Shown piece by piece: positions 18,101 to 25,658 of a stretch of 31,550 nt of DNA. Numbering within the stretch: the first letter of the stretch is position 1; each line of letters opens with the position of its first letter. The position numbers were made by a program, and so were the translations under genes. The stretch spans positions 1 to 31,550 of IMG/VR virus record IMGVR_UViG_3300050821_024069; one strand, given 5' to 3'. The notes below the pieces were generated by a model, which searched no databases, was not told the origin of the DNA, and saw nothing but the letters and a program-made list of their open reading frames with translations. This stretch comes from a virus.

Positions 18101-19601
18101 CCCCTTCGAAGTATGGCTCCCCGTCGAAAGTAACAGCACCGGTGATTAACTCCGTTTCCCACAAATCAATTGTCTGCAACGGCGCGCCTCCAATAGGGTT
18201 AGCCGTGTCATAGATGTTCACGGTTACAAACATTCCAATCAGCGGGTTTTGCAATTGCCGTCCCGAATCAACCGGCTCAAATGTGAGGTTGAAAGCGTAT
18301 TGCACAGATACGGCATAAGTTCCTGCTTGCTCGGGGTTATAATTACCCAGGGTAGCGTTATATAGATTGTAAGGATCGCTTGCATCGACGTTACCAAATT
18401 GCGCAGACGTTGCGCCGCTCGTATATGGAGCAGGTTCTTCTTCTTCCGATAAATAGGCAGGGAATGTAATTGCCGAGCCAATGTTAGAAGTCGCTTGCAC
18501 ATCGAACGTATCAACGAGCGTAAAGTTTCCTTCGTGAAATGGAATGATCAGCGAGTTAAAATATGTGCTGGCAAGGAATGTACTTGAATAAGTATAACCC
18601 ACCGACGCAAAAATATCGTTGATGTAATTGATCGCATATAAACACGGTCTAAAATTCTGCGTATAGAAACAAGTGAAGTTCGAAGTGCTGTCCTGGTCCC
18701 CGTATTCGATCAATGGATAGACATATGGCGTGTTACCAAACCATGAACTTGTAATATTGCCGATGATGAGTTGATGATCGTACGGCGAATCCAAATCTAC
18801 TATATTGCCGGCGTTGTCTGTAATGGTATAGAGGTCTTGTAAACGCTGATTCGCAAGTAGTGCATTCAAGGCGCCAAGTTCGGACGTAATTTGAATTTGG
18901 TATTCGATCAGTCCATCTACATTCGTCGCTCCTACTAACTTCGCATAGCCTGCCAAAACAATTTGACTGTCTTGCAGGACATAGGCTTTCATTCTCTTTT
19001 TGAAATCCAGATTGTACCCGATGTTTCCACCAAGCCCCGGATTTGTTGTTGAAAAATCGATTTCCAGAATATCAGTATATAGATATTGATCCGAAGGAAA
19101 TAAATACGTGTTGACTGTTGACGTTACCTTATTGGTTTGGATCGTCGTACCATTAACCTTGAAACTGACATAGCCGGACGTGTTGCCTGACACCTCAACG
19201 GACCAATTCACGAAATTGATTTGATCATGCAAAGAGGTCTGATTTGTTCCGTTTGTTATCGGCGTTACCAGGGTTGACCCGTCATAAGTGTTGAACGTGT
19301 TCCCCTCCAGGTTGACCGCCACAACTGCAAGACCAGGGATGTTATTCGAAACCTTTGCAGTATAGGTCTCAGGAATTACGAAATATGCGCCGGTACTTTT
19401 TATGTCAAAGAAATAATTGAAAAGCCTGTTATTATTCTGCGATCCGGGTAGAGTAATGGTATTGGAATAGTTAGACGATTTCTTAGTGATATCCTTAACC
19501 GAAGCAATTTCAAAGTTTGCGGTAATAGAAATCTCGTCCAGCAAATCAACTTCCTGGCCTTCTAAAAAAAGTCGTGTATTTTTTGAACTATTATTTTTCA
19601 T
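15159..19601 (-). CDS. Giant tail/baseplate protein with PKD domains and Thr/Ser linker
   Basis: This is a 1480-residue protein. The N-terminal part (FLEGQEVDLLDEISITANFEI, SNYSNTITLPGSQNNNRLF, then a GYAKLVGATNVDGLIEYQI segment) resembles a large baseplate-type tail protein of Bacteroidota phages. The C-terminal third is modular. Two PKD/REJ-like beta-sandwiches (about 1050-1130 and 1135-1220) share WTQISG and YxFxxxVxxNYG patterns. They are followed by module A (~1222-1333), a ~40-residue linker of almost pure Thr and Ser (~1334-1374), and module B (~1375-1480), which repeats module A (TVxIQN, GxTGSG/GDGTYxGxxSxFTG, CIxVxATGS). Such domains are typical of adhesive surfaces. It overlaps its upstream neighbour by one base (TAATG) and the glycosyltransferase by 7. 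Confidence 0.75.
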   Translation of the reverse strand: MKNNSSKNTRLFLEGQEVDLLDEISITANFEIASVKDITKKSSNYSNTITLPGSQNNNRLFNYFFDIKSTGAYFVIPETYTAKVSNNIPGLAVVAVNLEGNTFNTYDGSTLVTPITNGTNQTSLHDQINFVNWSVEVSGNTSGYVSFKVNGTTIQTNKVTSTVNTYLFPSDQYLYTDILEIDFSTTNPGLGGNIGYNLDFKKRMKAYVLQDSQIVLAGYAKLVGATNVDGLIEYQIQITSELGALNALLANQRLQDLYTITDNAGNIVDLDSPYDHQLIIGNITSSWFGNTPYVYPLIEYGDQDSTSNFTCFYTQNFRPCLYAINYINDIFASVGYTYSSTFLASTYFNSLIIPFHEGNFTLVDTFDVQATSNIGSAITFPAYLSEEEEPAPYTSGATSAQFGNVDASDPYNLYNATLGNYNPEQAGTYAVSVQYAFNLTFEPVDSGRQLQNPLIGMFVTVNIYDTANPIGGAPLQTIDLWETELITGAVTFDGEPYFEGVTVTSDTFNVNFADIPIFLTADDQYFDVQISCVAVINEAEPSDLFPYYGGGGYSDGFIYCNLLRDTPSDLPVIEMQRSTILDGQYLRFKDFVPKNIKQTDYLSSIIRLFNLYLEQDPVIPKHFNIYTRDEYFANQDTLDWTKKVDNLAPFIVKPIPELDAAQLQFTYAKDDDFYNKYYESLYNGFSYGELRLNTGYEFAPGIKNVMKDLIFAPTIPVQSANDMFPSEGPIEIMNTPFTDPVENSSNTYIQAAGYYAVNGNRSGEVGGTPPIVNNFSGTKFVRAKVGTKISYWGNIYTIIGVYNDYCFQVDRTLVRPVISPLTENQVNGTYYATNDGFNYITDSNVIVPVMAETPDNGITFKPHKSKPRILLFSKISGGNNKCNPFTIQYTPQPALALTVGTYYYFEPGSPFVTTNSGAETWTQYPFCSHLDDPTNPTRDLLFAEPDELFFTLPVDYPTRNLFSRYWLNTVNEITDESAKFVDCKLKLNSIDISNLDLSNIIAVDGTNYRVNSIKDYASDDSVTTQAELIRLPLFQFTTDPATLNLYAIGSLDVACDNFELTSVSVVDPDGVDIDYYKWTQISGPNTATLATPNAYSTEVTNLEVGTYEFNLYVTTNYGLSTNQQISVTITAHSAAPTVTATNNGPITLPSSTVELLGTASGNSCADVVFTQWTQISGSTSVIESPYALNTYVTGITTAGTYVYRFTAVDNYGISGTTTTAVTVYPAPTVTIQNFVNGNTFNVSGINGLTQVGSQGLPLVGDGTYYGTYSSFTGVISIDITGPTLPINTLYAVLFKNGTSVSCIDVNATGSYNFSSETFNGTDTISIIFTTGQCSGTSTSTSSTTTSSTTTTTSTTTTTTSTTSTTSTTTTTTPSPTVVIQNGINTANITSVTGISGLTPSFPGITGSGTYSGYHSAFTGSIAVTVTGSIPGGPETFSISLIKNGVLVDCINVTATGSFTLSSTSYLSTDKITIQLGTGSC
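15486..15602 (-). repeat. Low-complexity Thr/Ser codon repeat (mucin-like linker)
   Basis: On the + strand this stretch is an irregular run of GTN/GTG/GAT triplets. On the coding strand it reads as about 40 codons that are nearly all Thr (ACN) with interspersed Ser. It separates two homologous C-terminal modules of the tail protein. Triplet runs like this can expand or contract by slippage, and dense Ser/Thr is a typical O-glycosylation substrate. Confidence 0.85.
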
Positions 19602-20887
19602 TATCTAGGTTGGCGGAAATCGTTGTAAGAGGTTTCGACGGTTAGGTTGAGGTTATATATTTTCTTATTGACAACCTTGTTGACGGGGTTATCATTTGGA
19701 ACTACAGTAACCGCGATCAGGGGACCGTCAGCGTTTCCTTGCTGGATGTAGACGGCAGGAGAAGAAAACAAATCTCTTAGGAATGTTACCTCCTTATCCG
19801 TAAGCTGATCCGTGTTAAAGTCAATCGTATCTTGCAGCTTCGTATAATAAGGGACGGTATTCGATTCGTAGGTTTGAACCGTATAACTGCCGTCCGGGTT
19901 CAGCGTTCCCATTGTCTTTTTATATTGGGACTGCTGCTTTTTGGTTGTTGTCTGATTCTTCTTACTGAACAACCAGGAATCAAATCCTCCCAAGCTATTG
20001 AGGAAATAAACGGAGTAATCCAACGCAGCATATTTACCGCAATCCGTCTCGATGTTGAAGGAGACCGGCCCACCGATTGCAGTGGTCCCCGAGTTAGATA
20101 TTGTAAGGGTGTAACTTGTCTCGTCACCACCACCGAACAAAATGGCCGGGCCGCTTACCGTTGTGTAGGTTCCGTGTGTTGCAAAGTTTGACAATTGCCC
20201 GTAACCCGCATCTACAGCCTGCACCCCATTGCTTTCTACATTTGGATTTGTCGCTTTATACTCGCCAACCTGATCCCCGGCCTCATTATAGGTAACGATA
20301 TTTAGATATTGCGCTGAATGATTGTAGCTGATGAAATAGAGCCATTGACTTTGGGTTACATAAGTTGAGTATGTCACCAAGTCTCTATCTTCTCCAATCA
20401 GAAAATTATAATTGCCAGATGATCCAGGTATGTAAGATATCAAAGCCTCCTGTCCTTCTACTCCCTGATCTTCGTTAAGGAAGGGAAGGGACGAGTTAAT
20501 AAAATATGTGCTGTTGCTGGTAGCTAACGCGCCGGACTGTACGAAGGTGGTCCCGCTTGTGTATTGTTCGGAGAAGGTCAAATATAATTCGATGCAAGAA
20601 TTTGGACACAATTGAAAAGGTTGTTCCCCGCTGTCATCAAAGAAGTAGTCGTAAGACACCAATTGCGAAACGATCTTTTGCAAATTAAAAACACCGTACC
20701 CGTATACAGGATCAGGGAAAGCAGTCATCGTACAGATAGGAGTAGATGAACCCACCTCAAAGATATTGGCAACATATTGGTAGCCCACCGTATTAGGAGC
20801 GAGATACGTAGTGCCACTAACGGTATAGAATACATCGTTATTAGCAGAATTGAAGGCTTGCCCTGGTTGGTATAATATTGTCAGCAT
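19601..20887 (-). CDS. Distal-tail/baseplate-like structural protein
   Basis: This 428-residue, Tyr/Ser/Thr-rich beta protein is coupled by TAATG overlaps to both neighbours. The middle contains SVYFLNSLGGFDSWLFSKKNQTT (about 292-314, shown in part), a pattern that I associate with distal-tail-type proteins of Bacteroidota prophages. The C-terminal part (QLTDKEVTFLRDLFSSPAVYI, NLTVETSYNDFRQ) looks like a second compact domain. It stands between the gp10-like protein and the giant tail protein, as expected for a tail-tip component. No enzymatic motif is seen. The exact role is inferred. Confidence 0.6.
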   Translation of the reverse strand: MLTILYQPGQAFNSANNDVFYTVSGTTYLAPNTVGYQYVANIFEVGSSTPICTMTAFPDPVYGYGVFNLQKIVSQLVSYDYFFDDSGEQPFQLCPNSCIELYLTFSEQYTSGTTFVQSGALATSNSTYFINSSLPFLNEDQGVEGQEALISYIPGSSGNYNFLIGEDRDLVTYSTYVTQSQWLYFISYNHSAQYLNIVTYNEAGDQVGEYKATNPNVESNGVQAVDAGYGQLSNFATHGTYTTVSGPAILFGGGDETSYTLTISNSGTTAIGGPVSFNIETDCGKYAALDYSVYFLNSLGGFDSWLFSKKNQTTTKKQQSQYKKTMGTLNPDGSYTVQTYESNTVPYYTKLQDTIDFNTDQLTDKEVTFLRDLFSSPAVYIQQGNADGPLIAVTVVPNDNPVNKVVNKKIYNLNLTVETSYNDFRQPR

Positions 20888-21435
20888 TATTTGAAGTTTG
20901 CAGTAAAGCCAATTTTATTTTTAGCAAATGAAGTCTTCGCCATGTCAGCGAGAATATCGTTTGTTGTTTCGTTGAGTGCGTCCGTTACGTTCCCCGATAT
21001 CTTATCGATGATGGGACCGATACCGCTTTTCAGATCAGCGCGAAGGATTCCGTTCTTAGCGATTGCCCGAGCAATGACGAAAGCCAGGTCTCTTTGTGCC
21101 CGCGCCAATGGTCTTTGTTTCTTTCCGCTCAAACCAGCGCGGGGCGTGATCCCCCGGACTTGCACCCATTGGAGAATCTTGTCAATGGGTGGGAACTTCT
21201 TTCCTGGTCCCCTGCCGTCATTCACATTCTTAAAGTAGTCGGCAGCGTTGATCTCCAGGATGACGAGTGTATCATATACATCCGTGTTATAGGTGATCGA
21301 ATTGTATAGATTGCCTGTAGCGAGTTTTCCGGCCTGTAATACTTTTTGTCTCAGTTCATCCACTATCAGGGAGCCATCTTTATTGAAAGAGCTTTTAACC
21401 GCGTCGGTAATTTTGGTAGCTATATCAGTGGGCAT
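20887..21435 (-). CDS. HK97 gp10-like tail-completion protein
   Basis: This 182-residue protein has ATGNLYNSITYNTDVYDT, DYFKNVNDGRGPGKKFPP, ILQWVQVRGI and AFVIARAIAKNGI. These form a pattern shared with HK97 gp10-like neck or minor-tail proteins (helix, strand, then WVxxKGI and an IAxxIxxNG helix). It starts within the last 11 bases of the frameshifted chaperone frame (ATGCCCACTGA overlap) and ends in a TAATG junction with the next gene. It probably helps join head and tail or terminate the tail tube. Confidence 0.7.
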   Translation of the reverse strand: MPTDIATKITDAVKSSFNKDGSLIVDELRQKVLQAGKLATGNLYNSITYNTDVYDTLVILEINAADYFKNVNDGRGPGKKFPPIDKILQWVQVRGITPRAGLSGKKQRPLARAQRDLAFVIARAIAKNGILRADLKSGIGPIIDKISGNVTDALNETTNDILADMAKTSFAKNKIGFTANFK

Positions 21436-21760
21436 ACTTTTGCATCTCCTTTTTCTGTAGTTCCGATTCGTAGAGGTGGCGATCTTTGATGAAGGAGAGA
21501 GCGTTGAGAAATTCGATAACCTTCATATTCGTAACAGCATCCCAACGGAGCGGATCGCCATTCGCTACACGGTCGATGCAAATAACCCAACCCCATTTTC
21601 TATTAAAGTCATCTTCTCCTGGATTCGTTTCATTTCCTTCATCAAGGTCTTGCTCTTGCGACTGCTTTGTAACATCGTCGAAAGAGAGGTCAGTTTCTTC
21701 TTCATCACTTGAAGTAAATAGTCCTGCGTAATCCGTATGAATTTTTTCGATACCATGCAA
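21425..21760 (-). CDS. Tail-chaperone T extension, expressed by -1 frameshift
   Basis: This 111-codon frame overlaps the upstream chaperone gene by 196 bases in the -1 frame and has no ATG at its start, only a TTG inside a T-run. The predicted product by slippage is the first 183 residues of the chaperone plus these 111, about 294 residues. The segment RKWGWVICIDRVANGDPLRW and VIEFLNALSFIKD resembles downstream tail-chaperone sequence in Bacteroidota phages. This is the lambda G/GT arrangement. The fused form would recruit tail tube subunits to the tape measure during tail assembly. Confidence 0.75.
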   Translation of the reverse strand: MHGIEKIHTDYAGLFTSSDEEETDLSFDDVTKQSQEQDLDEGNETNPGEDDFNRKWGWVICIDRVANGDPLRWDAVTNMKVIEFLNALSFIKDRHLYESELQKKEMQKYAH

Positions 21761-22308
21761 AAAAAAACACTGATCGCATAGGCATCCGAAATGGACATAT
21801 TGTTAAAGACGATTTCAGCCGTTTCTTTTAGCGGCGTTTCCATGTAGCTTTCGATATCGTTCCACTTCTTCAGCCCTAACCTTTCGGTCAGACGTTGGGC
21901 GGTGGTTTTCTCTTTGCAGGGGATCAACAGGATAGCAATGATGTTGTGAATGTTCTCGTCCAGCTTGTCGGGATCGCTTAACAGTTGCTCCAGGTCGATG
22001 TATTGGCCGGAGGTCAGTTGCTCGATCTGATCGGTCAGCTTGTACTTCCGTCCGGCAAGCTGATAGATAGGTTTGACGGCCCCGATTGGTTTATCAGCCA
22101 AATAAGAAAGGCTATTTAATTTCTCGAATAGCTCAAGCAAAGTGAATTGGTGAAATTCCTTTGCGTCTTGCCCGGATAGGAACGATAACAGACGGATTGC
22201 TTTGTCGGTATCGTCAAGCTGATCGTTTTTGATCTCGCTGTATTGCTGGTAATCGCTGATCGTAAACTCAGCCCAGGAACGTTTAAATTTCATTTCGTCC
22301 ATCGTCAT
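21565..22308 (-). CDS. Tail assembly chaperone (G-type, zero frame)
   Basis: This 247-residue protein is mostly helical, with WAEFTISDYQQYSEI at the start, ending in MTLIENGVGLFASTV. It lies between terminase and tail genes and overlaps a second open frame by 196 bases through a slippery T9 run at codons 181-184. That is the hallmark of siphovirus tail-assembly chaperones, which bind the tape measure and tube subunits but are absent from the mature virion. Both the zero-frame tail (residues 184-247) and the -1 frame look protein-like, so the overlap seems to be dual-coding. Confidence 0.75.
   Translation of the reverse strand: MTMDEMKFKRSWAEFTISDYQQYSEIKNDQLDDTDKAIRLLSFLSGQDAKEFHQFTLLELFEKLNSLSYLADKPIGAVKPIYQLAGRKYKLTDQIEQLTSGQYIDLEQLLSDPDKLDENIHNIIAILLIPCKEKTTAQRLTERLGLKKWNDIESYMETPLKETAEIVFNNMSISDAYAISVFFCMVSKKFIRITQDYLLQVMKKKLTSLSTMLQSSRKSKTLMKEMKRIQEKMTLIENGVGLFASTV
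21756..21768 (-). promoter_or_regulatory. Programmed -1 ribosomal frameshift site (T9 run)
   Basis: On the minus strand codons 181-184 of the chaperone read GTT TTT TTT TGC, a run of nine T (21767-21759) flanked by G. Slipping back one base after codon 183 enters the 111-codon frame exactly at TTG (21760-21758). It contains the classical T TTT TTT slippery heptamer. I do not see an obvious downstream stem-loop. Confidence 0.7.
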
Positions 22309-22353
22309 ATATGGTAGGTGTAAAAAGTTAAAAAAGTTTGTTGTATGTTGGAT

Positions 22354-24195
22354 TTACCACACCTTGTAATGGCCGTAGTTGCTATTGCGAACTAACTTGT
22401 CCTCGATTGCCGCAACGAGACAGTCGCGTATGTCATCATGTATCGGCTCGTTCGCTGTAACTTCAGAAATAAAAGAAGCATTCCAATGACCTTTGACAAG
22501 CACAACCTTTCCAGCTTCTACCTTCGGCGAGATAGCATTTAGGCGAATGGTTTTTGAATCGTTGGTAGCTTTCCCGTCGATAGCGTTCAACGTGGTTTGC
22601 GTCTTGAGGTATTGGGTGATTGATTTTCCGTTTGCCTTCGGCTCGATGTAGATGCGGGAGTTGTGCCCGTAACCATTCGCAGCAGTCCAGCGTTTGAAGT
22701 GCTCGATCAGCTTGGGAAACTCCATCCTTACAACGCTGATGTTAGTGATGTAAAGAAGTTCCCCGATCTTGGCACATGCAAGAATAACGGACGGATCATT
22801 TTTGGAGTTCTCCGTATAAGCAGTATCCGCGAAAAATTCAAAGCGGGGTTTATTGGTATTGCATAGCGTTTCAAACTCGATGGGATCGATAACGTGAAAC
22901 CAGGATTCTTTTAGAATGCTGTCCTCATCGCTTTGCGGGTTCTGATTGATCTGGCTGTTATATGCCCTGGTCCCCATATCAATTTTCTTTTCAGCGAGTG
23001 TGGAAAGGGAAAGCCTGATCGGATCAAGTAAACCATCTTTGTAATTCTCAGCCAGGGACGCGGGTTTAATTGTCTTATTTATTTCTGCGGGCAGGCATAT
23101 GTGATAGTACTCCTTTCCCTTCGTCAACAAATAACCCGTCACATCTTGCCCGTGAAGTCGCTGCTGAATAATCATCATCACAGAAATTTCCGCGTTGATC
23201 TTACGGGTAGATAACGTTTCCGATACCCATGCGTTGGTTGTCTCGCGTTCTGGTTCTGAATCGGCGAGTTCGGGATTCTGCGGATCATCGACAATTAATA
23301 TATGCGCGTGTTGTCCAGTGATCGCGGACCCGGTAGAGGTAGTTATACGTGCTCCACCTCTTTTGGTTTCATAGTTCAGCTTGTTGTTCTGATCCTCTTT
23401 GATCTGGATATATGGAAAGTATTTTTTGAATTTGTCACTCATGATAATGTCGCGGGCCTTTGTTGCCTGGACCGTAGAAAGTTCTTTGGAGTAAGAGCCG
23501 GTAATGATCTTGATCGTATCGTCAATTACCCACAACCACACAGGGAACATTATACTGCATATCGTAGTCTTACTCGTACCAGGGGGAACGTTGATAATAA
23601 CATCCGATTTCTTTTTCTGCCGGTGAGCAATCCCTTCCCCGATCTCCTGAAGCTGATCGCAGATATATTTGATGTGCCAATTCCAAATAGGAACTTCGGG
23701 AATGATCGTACCCCAAAACTCCTGAAGGAAATGATAAAACGATCTTCTACACAATTCCGCTTTCGCAGCGGTCAAATCTGCCATTGTGAACTGAGGCAAA
23801 TTTTTCTGGCTGGAATCAATTGGGGAGGTTGGAATTTTGGGTGCGGTCTTTTTCGATGTTTGTTTTAGCGTACCACTTTTTTTCTTGAGAGTTGATGTGC
23901 GTTTCAGCGTACTGCTTTTTTCAATGAGATTGTTTAATTGTGGGGATGAGATTGTTTCACCTGGAGCAATTGGATCAGGGGAAGGGGGGTTAACTGGATC
24001 AGTCCCCGGATCATTGGGGGGTGGGGTCGATTCGCTTGCAAAATTGGACGTATTACCTACAGATACCCGGTCACCCCTCAGCGACCTCTTTGACGTAAAA
24101 TTCCCACCGCGCTTTCTCCCATCTTGGGACGAGCGCGACGATGTGAACGAATGTGTAGTGGGTGGGGGCAGTGGCACCCGTGAGAAGTCGTACAT
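22354..24195 (-). CDS. terL: Terminase large subunit
   Basis: This 613-residue protein is the ATPase-nuclease of DNA packaging. The ATPase domain shows a Walker A of the NVPPGTSKTT type (202-211), Walker B HILIVDDP (298-305) and a QQRLHGQD coupling motif (344-351). The nuclease domain starts at FFADTAYT (Asp457), with YIEPKANG and a late HDDIRDCLVAA likely completing the acidic site. The first ~135 residues are an unusual disordered, Ser/Pro/Lys-rich extension with STLKRTSTLKKKSGTLK-type repeats, and the protein opens with MYDFSRVPLP. An internal ATG at 23784 (MADLTAAKAE) would remove it, but the ATG at 24195 sits 10 bases after TerS. Confidence 0.92.
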   Translation of the reverse strand: MYDFSRVPLPPPTTHSFTSSRSSQDGRKRGGNFTSKRSLRGDRVSVGNTSNFASESTPPPNDPGTDPVNPPSPDPIAPGETISSPQLNNLIEKSSTLKRTSTLKKKSGTLKQTSKKTAPKIPTSPIDSSQKNLPQFTMADLTAAKAELCRRSFYHFLQEFWGTIIPEVPIWNWHIKYICDQLQEIGEGIAHRQKKKSDVIINVPPGTSKTTICSIMFPVWLWVIDDTIKIITGSYSKELSTVQATKARDIIMSDKFKKYFPYIQIKEDQNNKLNYETKRGGARITTSTGSAITGQHAHILIVDDPQNPELADSEPERETTNAWVSETLSTRKINAEISVMMIIQQRLHGQDVTGYLLTKGKEYYHICLPAEINKTIKPASLAENYKDGLLDPIRLSLSTLAEKKIDMGTRAYNSQINQNPQSDEDSILKESWFHVIDPIEFETLCNTNKPRFEFFADTAYTENSKNDPSVILACAKIGELLYITNISVVRMEFPKLIEHFKRWTAANGYGHNSRIYIEPKANGKSITQYLKTQTTLNAIDGKATNDSKTIRLNAISPKVEAGKVVLVKGHWNASFISEVTANEPIHDDIRDCLVAAIEDKLVRNSNYGHYKVW

Positions 24196-24205
24196 TGTGA
24201 AGATG

Positions 24206-24814
24206 TTATAAGCCTATTCCCGTTTGTGGATCGTCTTTGATCATTCCCTTTTCCATCAGCTTCGTAAAGGTTTCCAACTCATCGACTGTGTAGGCTGAGA
24301 AGTCAACGATATGTTTATGAATGACTTCGGTGGTGTTCTTGATTCGTCCCTTCAGGTTGTTATACTCCTTGATTGCCATGATCTTGCTCTTGAGGTCCGC
24401 GTTCTGCTCGATCAGGAAGGCAAGCTGTTTGTCAACGTGTTCATCGTTCAATCCTTCCTGGCTCAATAGCATAGCACACAACAACTTAACTCCGTCTGAT
24501 GCTAACGCATGGCTTGCGTACCTGGATGCGTTTGCCCGGCCCGCTGGACTACTGATCTCGATTCCATAGGCATCAGCAGCAGCCTGGATACCGTTGCCGA
24601 AATAATCCTTTCGCAAGGACATATATAACTCGCAGAATTTGATTTGTTTAGGAGTTAATCCCAAATCCTTCCCTATCTCAAATGCGGTTAGGGTTCCTTC
24701 TGACAAATGCCGTATGCCGCGATCTACTATTTCCTGCCGAGTGAACTGTTTTTGAGGTAGTTGTGACGGATTTGGTAGGGGCTGGTTGATTGCCGGCGAC
24801 TGATTTGCTTTCAT
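24206..24814 (-). CDS. terS: Terminase small subunit
   Basis: This 202-residue protein contains EIGKDLGLTPKQIKFCELYM (residues ~67-86), a helix-turn-helix-like DNA-binding region typical of small terminases. NGIQAAADAYGIE and a helical oligomerisation region (KSKIMAIKEYNNLKGR) follow. It recognises the packaging start site and hands DNA to TerL, whose gene follows after 10 bases. Its first 46 codons overlap the previous gene by 137 bases in another frame. A shorter product starting inside is possible, but the helix-turn-helix then needs the upstream part. Confidence 0.82.
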   Translation of the reverse strand: MKANQSPAINQPLPNPSQLPQKQFTRQEIVDRGIRHLSEGTLTAFEIGKDLGLTPKQIKFCELYMSLRKDYFGNGIQAAADAYGIEISSPAGRANASRYASHALASDGVKLLCAMLLSQEGLNDEHVDKQLAFLIEQNADLKSKIMAIKEYNNLKGRIKNTTEVIHKHIVDFSAYTVDELETFTKLMEKGMIKDDPQTGIGL

Positions 24815-25229
24815 TTTGAATAGGTGTTAGGGTCTGTGAGGCTATTAGAGGCGTTTCTACAGGGGTCTTTTCTGGCAAGGCAACTGGTCCAGAAATGGGC
24901 TCAGTGGGCTGGATTGGCTCATCAATGACCGCAGCGGCCTGTTTTGCTGCTTGGATCGCTTCAAAAGCCTCCATCTTTCGCCAAAGTCTGCGCATAGCGT
25001 CAATAATGCACTTGTTACAGTTGACGTTGACGTTTCCCCCGAATAGTGCGTTATGAATTGATCTCATTTTAGCTAACCAACCGGCTGTAATATTCCTTGT
25101 GTATCCGATAGTTAGCAGCTTCACAAATTCAGCGCGTTCCTGGTTGAGTGTGTCGAATTGCTCCTGGTTGAGAGCGTCATCTTTCATATTGTACATAGTA
25201 ATGTGTTTGAGAAAGGATTTAGGGGTCAT
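24678..25229 (-). CDS. Unknown protein with CxxC and Pro/Thr-rich tail
   Basis: This 183-residue protein is the first gene of the late operon. The N-terminal half is helical (EQFDTLNQERAEFVKLLTIG) with one CNKC motif at about residues 71-75, followed by IIDAMRRLWRKMEAFEAI. The C-terminal half is Pro/Thr/Ser/Lys-rich and probably disordered. I have seen a short CxxC-type gene at this position next to small terminases in Bacteroidota prophages, but know no function. Internal ATGs at 25196 and 25187 are alternative starts. It overlaps TerS by 137 bases. Confidence 0.55.
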   Translation of the reverse strand: MTPKSFLKHITMYNMKDDALNQEQFDTLNQERAEFVKLLTIGYTRNITAGWLAKMRSIHNALFGGNVNVNCNKCIIDAMRRLWRKMEAFEAIQAAKQAAAVIDEPIQPTEPISGPVALPEKTPVETPLIASQTLTPIQNESKSVAGNQPAPTKSVTTTSKTVHSAGNSRSRHTAFVRRNPNRI

Positions 25230-25658
25230 TTGACTAACTATTTGTCTAAAAGCTGTGTAATCAATTGAGAGTTAATATAGGTTAGTAGTCCAGAATGGAA
25301 TACCCTACTGGATTGGTCCCCACCGGCTCCTGATCTGCCAGCGGTCCCATTATGGGAGAATCAATGAAGGATAAACAGGTGAATCGAGTGAAATTCCCAC
25401 CGAACCGTCTATTTTCCCATTTTGGGGCATCAATTTGGTTTTTTAAGTGGGTAAATGAGGGCAAAACTCCCACTTAGGTTAAGTGTTTAAATTTTGCATC
25501 AGTATGGTGGTGAAAATAACTACTAACTATATTGTTGATAATGAGTTATGTACGGTTTGGACCGCCTGGTTTGAGCCCCAATCCCCTCATTTTGGCCTTA
25601 TTTGGATTTCCCACCAATGGCCTATTCTATCCCTGGTTGATCCTGGTTAACCTCCTGG
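25230..25658 (-). promoter_or_regulatory. Putative late-operon control region with repeated TCCCA sites
   Basis: This is non-coding sequence upstream of the late operon. It holds several TCCCA-containing sites: an odd palindrome TCCCAT-T-ATGGGA (25345-25357), a variant TCCCATTTTGGGG (25415-25427), TCCCA at 25395, 25468 and 25608, and an inverted pair TAAGTGGG/CCCACTTA (25444-25451 and 25469-25476). These look like operators. I found no good Bacteroidota promoter match on the minus strand here, so the late promoter is not placed. Confidence 0.4.

Noticed and set aside
25282-25473. 63-codon minus-strand frame in the late control region
   Set aside because: GTG start, no protein-like pattern, and it covers the repeated TCCCA sites and inverted repeats. 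Probably chance.
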